64,000 bases of DNA, from positions 4,588,001 to 4,652,000 of the forward strand of contig JAWNGF010000002.1 of NCBI GenBank assembly GCA_037039685.1. Direction: 5' to 3'. Positions 44,708-54,490 of this stretch are shown one piece after another (within the stretch, counting starts at the first letter, position 1; each line of letters opens with the position of its first letter). This DNA comes from Ceratobasidium sp. AG-K. Taxonomy: Eukaryota; Basidiomycota; Agaricomycetes; Cantharellales; Ceratobasidiaceae. Below the pieces are notes generated by a model. The model worked only from the letters and a program-made list of their open reading frames with translations, did not search any database and had not been told where the DNA came from. Position numbers and translations under genes: made by a program.

Positions 44708-47700
44708 CTAAGGGCCTGGTGTGGTGGGGTGGAGTCTGTGAAATTTATCAACTAGTTCAGGAGCATTCTTGAGGTCTTCCTTTGATTGCCAAGAATTGTC
44801 TGCATGAGAGTATCCTTTCCATTTGACGTAATATTGGAGTTGACGGCAAATTTTCTTGGAATTAAGGATCTCCTTGACTTCCCACTCCTCTTCTCCTTCT
44901 TGTGTGAGAATAGGAGGTGGTTGAGCGGGTTCGCAACCGTGGGGATCAGAGTGAAATTTCTTGAGCAGCATGACATGGAAGACAGGATGAATCTTCATTG
45001 ATTTTGGTAACTCCAGTCTAAAGGCGTGAGTCCCTACTTTTTCCAGCACTTTGTAAGGGCCTAAAACTTTGTGGGAGAGTTTTACTGAAGGTCTATCTGT
45101 GGATATGTTTTGATGACTAAGCCAGACTTTATCTCCAGGGTTTATCTCTTCTGGTTCTTTGGCTCCTTTATCAAAGTAGTGTTTGTAGGATTGGTTTGCT
45201 AGAATGAGAGCGGCTTTGACTTCATCATATCCTTTCAACAGGAATTCCGCGTGGACATCAGCTTCAGGAACAGTATAGTCTGATTCTTCCCTGATGTTCA
45301 TTCTGGGGTTGAAACCTTGGCAGATCTGGAAAGGGGTTTTGCCAGTGGATGCTTGGATTCCATTGTTGTAGGCAAATTCTGCCATAGGGAGTAGGGCTAC
45401 CCAGTTGTTTTGCCTATGGTTGACAAAAGCCCTGATAAAAATTTCAACAACCTGGTTTGCCTGTTCTGACTGTCTGTCTGTCCTTGGATGGTAGGCTGTG
45501 CTGAAGGTGGGTTTTACATCCAACTGTTTGTACAGATGCTTAATGAACTTTGAGTTGAAAGTGGATCCTCTATCCGAGACTGTTGCTTTTGGGGTACCAT
45601 GAAGTTTCCAAATGTTTGCGACAAAGATATTGGCTATATCTACTGCTGTGGCCATTGATTTGCAAGGGAGTTAATGTGCCATCTTGGAGAACCAATCTAC
45701 AACTGTCAAGATTGCATCATATCCTTCTGACTCTGGGAGCCCTACAATCATGTCGTAGGAGATCTCTTCCCAAGGTCTCTCAGGAATATGTAAAGGACGC
45801 AGTAGTCCTGTGGGAAGTTGGTTCAATGGTTTAACTCAAATGCATGTTTTGCAGTGTGACACATAAGAGTTGACAAATTTCTTCATGGTTGGCCAGTAGT
45901 AAGTTCTTGAGACCAATTCCAATGTTCTTGCTTGTCCCAGATGCCCAGCTGTAATATTGTCATGGCACAATTCCAATATCAGGTTTCTGACTGTTTCATC
46001 CTTGGGGACAAAGATCTTCCCTTTGAACATTAGGAGTCCTTCTTTGTATTCCCAATCTTTGACTTTTTCTCTGTTTCTCAGCTTATTGTGAGCTTCCTCT
46101 AATCTGGGATCTTCAAGGATTGCTTCTCTGATTAGGTCGTTAATCTCCTGGTCAGGGGTAATAGCCAAAATGAAAATGTCTGGTTTGAGGAGAACTTGGT
46201 TCTCTACCCCCCCCCCCAAAGGTTCTAGGTCGTATCGCCTCAAGAGAATGTCTGCTTTTTTATTCTGGTTTCCTGGCCTGTACATGATTTGGAAGTTGAA
46301 GTCCACCAAGAAGTTCATCCAGTGGATTTGGCGTTGGTTCAGTTGTTTGGATGATGAGAAGTATTCCAAATTTTTGTGATCTGTTATAACTTGAATGGCT
46401 TTTTCTGTGCCTTGAAGTAAGTGCCGCCATTCCTTGAAGGCTCTAATAATTGCCAATAGTTCTTTGTCGAAAATGTCATAGTTTTGTTCAGCTGGATTTA
46501 GCAATTTGGAAAGGAAAGCTACTGGGTGTAATTTCCCTTCTTCATCTTTTTGAGATAAAACTGCTCCCGTGGCAAACCCTGACGCATCTGTCTCAAGGAA
46601 AAACTCCTTATTTTGATTGGGCTGCATCATTACAGGTGCGACCTTAAGAGCTTCCTTTAGTGCATTCATGGCGTCTTGTTCTTTACTTGTCCACTGCCAC
46701 TTTTGATCCTTCTTGAGTAGGTTGTATAGAGGTCTGGCTTTGCCAGCAAAGTCTTGAATGAATCTTTGATAGAAATTGATGAATCCTAGGAACTCTTGAA
46801 CTTGTTTAATGTTCTTGGGTGCTTTCCAATTCATAGCCGCCGTGACCTTTTCCTGATCCATTTCAATTCCCTTATTGGAAATGACCAGTCCCACCCAGTC
46901 CAGTTTGGTTTGGTGGAACTTGCATTTCCTCAGTTTCGCAATCAACTTGTGTTCCCTTAGTCTTTTCAGCACCTCCTTGACATGTCCTGGATGATCTTCG
47001 ACTTGTTTGGAAAAAATGAAGATATCATCAATGTATACGAGTACAAAAACCCCCATAATGTCCCTGAATATAGAGTTCATTAGGGACTGGAAGTTTGATG
47101 GGGCGTTTTTGAGACCAAAGGGCATGACTTTCCATTCATACATGCCGTACCAAGTTTTGAAGGCTGTTTTCCATTCATGTCCTGCCGCTATTCAGGTTTG
47201 ATGGAATCCTTGTGCCAAGTCCAGAGTGTTGCCAATGACAAATCCTTCCAGGGCCTTTAACCATTGATCCAGTAGAGGGATTCCGCTCGCATTGAATTTG
47301 CACAGCAAATTCACATATCTATAGTCAACGCAAAAGCATAGCTCTGGGTTGTTTGGATCTTCTGGATGGGGTTTTTTGACGAATAGAACCGGTGATGCTA
47401 AAGGAGACTTGGAAATTTGAATGTGTCCCCTTTGGATGAGGGTTTCCAGTACTTTCTTCATTTCTTTGTCTTCAGCTGGGGACGTTTTGTAAATAGGGCC
47501 ATGCTTTAATTTGGCTTCTGGTAGGAGGTCCAGTGTAATGTTGGTTGGTCTGTGAGGTGGGAGTTCTTCCAATCTAGATTCATCAAATACATCTGCAAAC
47601 TCCTTGTATTCTTTGGGTAATGTGGTTTCAGCTGCAATCTGGAGTGTAGATGGGACTTCTAGGCAGTTTTTTGAGCAGAATTTGCTTGTGCATGCAATTG

Positions 47701-48109
47701 TCCTATTTTTCCAATTAATTTGTGGGTTATGTTTCTTGAGCCATGACATCCTGAGTATGATGGGGTGTCTTCCAATGTTTGTGACATGACATTCTATTTC
47801 GCTGGAATGTGTTCCCATGACAAGTTTAAATTTGGTATAGTGGGTGACCTTTCCAGACGAAACTTCTTGCCCATCTATAACTCGCAGAGTCTTTGGTTTT
47901 TCGTGTTGAAAAAGGGGAAGGTTTGCTTCTTTTGCTAGGGAAGGGTTGATGAAGCAGGAGGTTGCGCCGCAATCAAGGAGTGCTTGTCCAGAGAATTTTT
48001 TTGCTTTGTTAACTGACTTAGAATCAGGAGCCATAGCTAGTGGATGAGCGGTGAAATCAAGGTATAATTGGTTTTCATTTGATATTGACATGATTTCTAG
48101 TTCATCCAT
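44708..48109 (-). pseudogene. pol: pol of Q: protease-RT-RNase H-integrase-chromodomain, three stops
   Basis: One frame throughout, interrupted by TGA just below 47195 (HQT-stop-IAAGHEW), TGA near 45836 (CKTCI-stop) and TAA near 45671. Protease LLDCGATSCFINPS; RT NTLDLAQGFHQT (motif A intact), VLVYIDDIFIFSK; RNase H FLETDASGFATGAVLSQ; integrase zinc finger HDNITAGHLGQ...HCKTC; core TVSDRGSTFNS; chromodomain YVKWKGYSHADNSWQSKEDL. Ends at 44708, eleven bases before the 3' LTR, so no third ORF can fit. Confidence 0.9.
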
Positions 48110-48144
48110 ATTACTAGCTAATATATCACCAAGTACTTGGCTCC

Positions 48145-49497
48145 TTAATAAGCCTCGGTGACGTCTTTTCCCGACTCAATGTCTGAAGAGATTTCTTCAA
48201 TCTGGGCTTCAAACCCTGAGGCTGTGTTCTTGGAAGGACAAACTCTTGCTGAATGTCCCTTGCTGCCACAGGTGAAGCAGATCATGGGTGTCTTTCCCTT
48301 GCCATCAAGATCCATTGCATTGGGGTCTTTAGCAGGAGTAGATGTCTTGGGCGTTTGGGTTGTGGGAGTAATGAAGGCAGTGGTTCTGGTGTCCTTTTGA
48401 ATTGCTCCAAACAGAACATTTCCATCAGTTCCATCATCCCAGGAAATTTGTGGAACTGGGCAACCCTTGGCGTTTCTGGTAATGCTTGAGATTTTGCCGT
48501 ATTGCACCCCTCCTGTAGGTTTTGACATAAAGACGCGGTCATTTACATTGAATCTTTGCCCTAGCACTGTGCTCGGGGTGCTTGTAGCTGCCTTAGACGT
48601 GGCTTGTTTTGAAGTGCTACTTTGCAGATTTTGGGTCTTCTTGGGTGCATTGATGGCGTTCATTGTGGAATTGATTTCCAAGGCTCTTTCGCGGACTTGG
48701 TTGAAGGTTCTTGTTGCTTCATGGGGTTTAAAGTTTTGTGATACCATGGCCATCTTGATTTCGTCTTTTAGACCATCATAGAAATCATCACGGAGTACTT
48801 GGTCGATGTATCTGAGTACTGATGAATAAGTGATAAAGTCTCAAAGATAGTCTTGGACTGAATTCTTTTGGATCAGCTTCTTGTATAGTTGCCTGAAGCA
48901 ATCGATCTTGTGAATGTCACCAAACCTGGCTTGCATTTCATTCCAGAATTCGTCTATATCATGTAGCCAATTTGTTGCTCCCCTTTGTGCTGTGTCCACA
49001 TCGATTCCCAGTTGCATCCATACGTAGGCGGGTCCTTTGCAATAACCCACGATGTAGGTGATTTTCTGTTCTGTGGTTGCTTGTGGGGATGTGTGGTTTA
49101 TGTACAAGGTACATTGTGATTTAAATTCATTGAATTTGTCCATATCTCCAGAGAATTCTTCTGGGGGGTGCATTTTGAGTTTGTACCCTGGGGTGGTTGT
49201 TGACGTGGTGGTGGAAGGTGTTGCACCCAGGTTTGTAAGTGACTGAGACACCACATTCATTAATTGGTGAAGGGGTGCGATTTGTGCAGTTTGATTCTGA
49301 ATTGCAATGATATCTGCAATGTTGTTGTCAATTCCCTGTTCTAGGGTAGAGGTGATACCATTTAAGGCATTAATGTGGCCGTTAATTTTTCAGACTTTGT
49401 CTATTAAAGCATTAATTGCGTGTGCAACTACATCGGGTCCAGATGTTGCCAAAATCTGGGTAAATCCCCCTTGACTGGGTGATGGGGCTCTTGACAT
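48145..49497 (-). pseudogene. gag: gag of Q (two in-frame TGA)
   Basis: 451-codon frame from ATG 49497 to the stop at 48145, broken by TGA at 49390-49392 and 48841-48843. The Retrotrans_gag core spans about 49200-48750 (MHPPEEFSGDMDKFNEFKSQ, AYVWMQLGIDVD). Then a linker with DRVFMSKPTGGVQYGKIS and a zinc knuckle CFTCGSKGHSARVC. Otherwise open. Confidence 0.88.
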
Positions 49498-49714
49498 ATA
49501 GGGCAGGGAAAAAAGATTTATTGGGATCCGAGGCCGTACAAAATATTGCGGATTCTTCTCTGAACCTTTCTATCTTTAATGAAGTGCAAACTTTTCAAAA
49601 ATACCAATTCAAGATTTTTGTCTTCCAAGAACAACATGTTGATTACTCCTAGTTTGTTGTACTGTTTGTATATGTAGTTACGATGAATGTCTTCAATAAA
49701 GAGTTTTAGGGATT

Positions 49715-50329
49715 CTAGTCTAAGCTGTTCCCTGTGTTGTTCTTGTGTGAGTCAAGGTCTTGGTCCCACTGAAAAGGGTTGGGTGCAATGGTATTAAGGT
49801 GATTTAGAAGGTGGTAATCCTGGTTAATAGGAATACACACTTCTGCTGCGAGATGACAGTATTTGCCCTTGATTTTGTCCTTAAGGGTTTTGATCATGCG
49901 CCACTGACGTTTATCGTTGTTGATGAGGTTTTCGACCTTCTGAGTATGTTTTTCTTGGATTTTAATAAGTTGGTCGCAATTTTCAATCAGGACACGGGTT
50001 TGTTCTTGTAGGCGCTTGACTTCGATATTGGTGTCAGCTAGGTTTATGCTTTGGACACAATCTTGATTGGCTTGTTGCTTGTTTGTGTTGTCGATGTTTA
50101 TTTTGATGAACTCAAGCCTTGAATGAAGTGCTTGATAATTGGCTTCAAGTTGATTGTGGTTTTTGTTGTTCCTGGTACGTTTGACCCTTAGTTCCTCTAC
50201 TTGTTCGACTTGATCTTCTTCTAGTACCTCAATTTGACTGTTTAATTTGTCGACTTTAGTGTCTAGATCAAGTACAAAGTCCTTTAGTCTAAAGACTGCT
50301 TTGCAGAGGCTAAAAAATGCGGGGAACAC
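49715..50329 (-). CDS. Upstream coiled-coil ORF of Q (ORF0)
   Basis: 204 residues, intact, about 480 bases after the 5' LTR and 218 bases before gag, in a different frame from gag. Nearly all predicted helical and coiled coil: VDKLNSQIEVLEEDQVEQVE, RLEFIKINIDNTNKQQ, QEKHTQKVENLI. The C-terminal 50 residues lose the heptads (NPFQWDQDLDSHKN). N has a recognisable relative at 6825-7214. No signal peptide or catalytic motif. Possibly a split N-terminal Gag domain, as E1 and P gag begin with a similar helical part; this is inference. Confidence 0.7.
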   Translation of the reverse strand: MFPAFFSLCKAVFRLKDFVLDLDTKVDKLNSQIEVLEEDQVEQVEELRVKRTRNNKNHNQLEANYQALHSRLEFIKINIDNTNKQQANQDCVQSINLADTNIEVKRLQEQTRVLIENCDQLIKIQEKHTQKVENLINNDKRQWRMIKTLKDKIKGKYCHLAAEVCIPINQDYHLLNHLNTIAPNPFQWDQDLDSHKNNTGNSLD

Positions 50330-50810
50330 TCTTAAGGTTAATTAGTTAGTTACTAATTAATCCTTTTTTAGTGCGTACTGATGGAAACAACGAGTTGATT
50401 TGGTTCTTGATGGGTGTGAGTGTTAACTTGAGTGGTGCTCTGACCACTTTCCAGGTTGACTTGAGAGGATCTGGCTTCCTCAAGATGTTGATTTGGATGT
50501 GAAGGGTGCTAGACACTAAGCTTTTGCTTTATATACTCCTTATCTGATCTTATCAATTATCAACAGCCTTGGGCAGGCGTGATAGTGACAGTGTATGACA
50601 GAGTAAGGGTGTATTTAGCTGACTAAAGCCGCTATGACCCGAAAGAGGATAACAATTGGGTTCACTGACAGCGTATAGCAACATGGGACTACTGGTCTAT
50701 ATCAAGTATAGCTCGTCGTCCGTTGTACTATGCCTGTTTTCCCATGTACGTTCTATCTACTTGGTGGAAGAGCAGGGGCTTAAGGCTGATGCTAGAAAGG
50801 CTTGACCTAA

Positions 50811-51226
50811 TGTCCCAACTTGGGTCAATTAGGTGTATAGAAGGTTAAGGGGTTCAACTTGGACAAGTCTTAGAACCCAAGGAGTAGTGATAATAAAGAG
50901 TAGTTGATTTAGCAAGTCCTAGTGGAGAGGAGGTCAAGCCTTGTCATTAACCGGCTTGACCTCTGGGTTTATATACATGAGGGATCAGTGCCATGTCATC
51001 AACTATCAGTGTGAGAAAGCCGAGTACAACCAATGATAAGCGAGATAAGAGGTATGACTCGACTTTCTGGAAGTTCTGGAAGCAGCACTGATATCAAATG
51101 AAAAGACAAATACATCACATGATACAAGTTTAAGTGCCAGAGGACATTTGTACTAAAAAAGGAAAGTGTTCGGAAAAAAAGATATAAAATCAGAATAAAA
51201 TGTCTGAGCTTAGTCAGCTCATGACA
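50811..51226 (-). repeat. 5' LTR of Q
   Basis: Minus-strand ends TGTCATGAGC and TTGGGACA. On the plus strand, AGGTCAAGCCTT at 50931-50942 is the reverse complement of 50797-50808 just inside the element (12/12): the presumed self-primer. A TATATAAAC box sits about 30 bp upstream in transcription sense. Confidence 0.94.
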
Positions 51227-51231
51227 AGGAG

Positions 51232-52037
51232 GGGGTTCAGGTACAACCACATACTTTCAGAGCCAAGGCCAAAACTACATTAACAGGGGGGTTCACATCA
51301 CACACTCACAATATGTTCAGCTATGCAAAGCTTTGATCAATGCAAGTCAAAACAAAAGTTATCCCAGCAAGGTATACATGCACAGGGAGTGATGGGTGGA
51401 TAAAAGTGTGCTATTCTGGGAGTCATTTCAGGTTAATTGCATCTCCTGCAAGCAATTGGCTCATGACATGCTGCATTGGTTGCACATTGGCTGCTACCCC
51501 CTGGGCCAGCTGTTCAAAAGGTCTTGAAGCCATGGTTCTGACAAATGACCAGTTGCTGTGCTGCTGTCCGGGCTTGGAACAAGGTGCCCAGTTACCCAGT
51601 GATGCCCCAATCATTTTGCAGCCACATTTTCCTGATAAGCCAGGGAGAGCTGTGTCAATAGGTTAACCCACAATATGGCTGTGAGTATACCATCCTACCA
51701 CATTGAAGACTCATATTTCAGGACAATTGGCAGGTAAACTGGATGCTCCCAGCAGTTACAAACACCCAGGGAGAAGTTGGTGCTAGGCTCAAACAGACCT
51801 GCAACAAATCCCTAGTGCCTGTCTCCTTCAGTTACCTGGAGATCTGGGAATCTCAGGGTGAGGCTATGGACAGCCTCAAGAACCACTTGGACCTACAAGA
51901 CACACCCTGAGGATGTAAGGATGCAGGCAGCTGGCCTTTCTTGGCACTGTATATATGTATGCTCATCCTCTGCTTTTCTTTATCTTTGGTCAACTAATTG
52001 CTCAGTCAAGATCTCATTCAGCATCTTTCTTGCAGTG
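51232..52037. other. Region between Q and the pogo relic
   Basis: No coding frame can be supported. Continues the sequence interrupted by Q at 44276. CpG-poor, like the older elements, up to about 52050, after which CpG becomes common. This is the compositional edge of the gene island. Confidence 0.45.
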
Positions 52038-52505
52038 TCACTGCTGCTCAAGCACATATATATATTTCTCAATGTCTACAGGCTTTTCACCAAGATTTGA
52101 TGGAGGCACCGCTTTCAGGGAGGGCTGACTAAGCAAGGTTTGTGCCGCGACAACGGCGCTCCTCGAGTAGTTGAAATACAACAAAATGGAGTGCACCATC
52201 CACTGGCATGCTCTGCTATTCCAGAAGTAACAGTAGCCCAGTTGACGGTCTTCGAACTTCTTGAAGCAGTGTGGCCTGCGTGCTTGACCCATTATAAGAG
52301 GTGGTCGCTTGTCCGAACCGTCCATATTCACACAAAATACGTAGGTAATCCGCTTCTGGTCAAGCATAACCATGGGCATCTTTGGCACAGCAAGACCACT
52401 GGTGGGTACAAGGCAATACAGCAAAGCTGTTTTGTTGATGTTGTAGATATCCCACGGATTGTAGAGCCCGATGTACGACGGCGCTGTCACAAGGTCAGCG
52501 TGCAC
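52038..52505 (-). pseudogene. Pogo/Tigger-type transposase fragment (DDE_1)
   Basis: 155 codons resembling the DDE core of pogo/Fot1-type Tc1-mariner transposases: DIYNINKTALLYCLVP (family: IYN-DETGL), then ITYVFCVNMDGSDKRPPLIMGQARRPHCFK. The first catalytic Asp is Asn (NINKT for NxDET). Only the front half of the catalytic domain is present; no helix-turn-helix or terminal repeats were found. It lies about 160 bp past the stop of the RanBP3-like gene, on the same strand. Confidence 0.72.
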
Positions 52506-52664
52506 TTCTCCTTTACCTCGATCCTACACGAGATCATGCCTTTTTGCTGATGCACCAACAAGGTCTCCACGCTGCAACCCACAAACGAAAAACATCCTAT
52601 CGTAACATCGTCGGTGCTTGTATTATGTGCGTACATAGCCGAGAAAGCAGAAATTAGCAGTCAA

Positions 52665-54490
52665 TCATACTGGCGGAGTGTATGATTTCGTGGGAATGTT
52701 GTCTGATAAATGGTCGTAAAGTTCTTGTGCGAGCTTGGCACTTCCCACCTGCAAATGTTCGCGGTTAATAATCACGGAAGGAAACGATTCGCACTAACTT
52801 TTATAGCGTGCAATCTTCGTTCGTTGTGCGTGATCTCCGCCACTTTCACAAATTTGGGGTCGGGTCCTAACTCGCAAATCAGACCAGGGTAGAGTGCCAT
52901 GTTCAAGAGCAATCGTAGCACGCCCTCCGCTCGCATGACTGTCAAAATGATGCAATTAACTTTTCAATGATTTATTGAACGAACGCATGCGTACCAATCC
53001 TTGCCCCCTCTCCGTCACGACGGCGGACATTAACTTTGAGTAATCCGGTGCCGCGTTCCTTGTACGCAAAGTTTTCATCCGGGTGTACAACTTTGCCCTA
53101 GTTTGGAATACGGTAAGGTCGTCTTCTTCTCCCGTATTATCTAGCCGGAATTCCTGTGAGATCGAGCCAATCCACTTATTTTGCGCCAGAACTCACAGTG
53201 TACTTGGTGGATATCAGGCTTCGAGGCGGCTTCATCCAAACTCGATGTCTCCTCGCCCTTGGCTTTGAGCATATCCTCGAAATCTGGTTGGCCGCTAGCC
53301 TCGGCCTGGGCCCCATCATTCACCTGGGCAGACGACTCTCCTTGAGCGAACTTGCGCACACTGGGCGTGCCGAAACGAGAAATCCCCGCACTGTACTGGC
53401 CAAACGCTTGATGCTTCCCAACTGGCGACTTTGACCGTCGAACGGGTCCTGCAAGTGACGATCGCTGGGGAGACGTGGGGTTTACGCTTGCTGCAGGTTG
53501 CGTCGGGACTACTGCGTTCTGGAATGGGGACGATCCCGCAAATGCAGCAAACCCTCCGAATGTCTTTTTGGGCGTTGGAGGCGGTTGAACCTTAGACGAG
53601 GTGTCCGGCACCTCAGAATCAGCAACAGCAGTATTCTTCGGTGCTTCCGATGGAGCAGGTGCCGTGTGGCTCTCAGGTTTCGGTGAGGAGGTTCCCGTAC
53701 TAGGTGTGCTCTTTGAATCCCAAGTTATTAACCACCGAGGGCAATTGCAAACAGGCTGTACGCACGTTTTGAGTCGACGCAAACGGTGATTTAGCTGAAG
53801 CAAAGGCCCCAAATCCAAACTGGGAAACCGTGTAGGCTTTAGAATACCCTCGTGGAAACACAGGATCCAACTCACCACCTGCGTCGGCTTGGGTGGACTC
53901 TTGGGAATCAACACCGCGGCTGCTGTATCCTCCTCGGCGTCCTCCTCGCGCTCGGGAACGTCGCTCTCTTTGGGTCGCTTCATATGTTGTCTGGCTGCTG
54001 CCTCAGTGGCAACGCTGCTTCTACTAGACAGCTTGCGTTTGCGACTGTTCTCTTTGTCTGAGGAATCGCCATCCGAGCCCGAATGCGAAGGGTGTGTGGC
54101 GAGCTAGCAATACGCAGTTTGATTATTACTCAACTGAAATTCATACAAAAACCATACCTCTGGAGGCATAATATCCGTATCAGGTTGGGCAACGTCGGCC
54201 GGCAGTGAGATAGACTGGCCGCGAATCTTGTCGGTTACTTTTTCGAGGGTAGCACTGTGTTCTGACGATTCGCCATGTTTTGTTTCTGTCTCGGAGATTG
54301 TCTGATATAGTACTCGATCAGCCACGACGCGCGCAAGGGTACAATGGCAGACTTTACTAACAGGTGGGTCACCAAGTGGCTCTATGGGTTGCTTTCCGAA
54401 TGAGTCTGGGTCAATTGGTTCAACTTCTAAAGTAGATCCGTTACATGCCTGAAATACTTGGCCGCTTCTCGATTCCACCACACTCACCAT
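52665..54490 (-). CDS. RanBP3/Yrb2-like Ran-binding protein, frameshift in the Ran-binding domain
   Basis: Nuclear Ran-GTP-binding cofactor of the RanBP3/Yrb2 type, which helps Crm1-dependent export. Seven exons: 54490-54158, 54103-53876, 53819-53766, 53710-53204, 53153-52995, 52938-52799, 52748-52665, with introns of 50-56 bp and GT-AG ends. Basic RKRKL patch; FG-type repeats GFGAFASAKSPF and FGGFAAFAGSSPF; then a C-terminal RanBP1-like domain (EEDDLTVFQTRAKLY, FAYKERGTGLLKVNVRR, MRAEGVLRLLLNMALYPG, GSAKLAQELYDHL). Those parts are in two frames: exon 5 needs one more base, near the G run 53081-53083. Start is uncertain: ATG 54490 is followed directly by GTGAGT, so a 39-bp in-frame intron (54487-54449) is possible. 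About 500 residues if the frame is restored. Confidence 0.85.

Larger units (their letters stand above)
44282..51226 (-). mobile_element. Ty3/Gypsy element Q, full length, lightly decayed
   Basis: 6945 bp, minus strand, with 416-bp LTRs (50811-51226 5', 44282-44697 3') and duplication AGGAG (44277-44281, 51227-51231). Order: 5' LTR, coiled-coil ORF, gag, pol, 3' LTR; no third ORF after the chromodomain. Gag and pol each stay in one frame with a few stops, mostly TGA at expected Arg codons. The LTRs differ at 11 bases. Confidence 0.95.

Noticed and set aside
1..51226. CRISPR arrays, bacterial operons or prophage
   Set aside because: No spaced direct repeats of CRISPR type, and all coding content is eukaryotic retrotransposon.
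51340..51666. 108-residue plus-strand ORF
   Set aside because: Cys-rich composition without homology, no conserved start or intron signals; lies in the repeat-like region.
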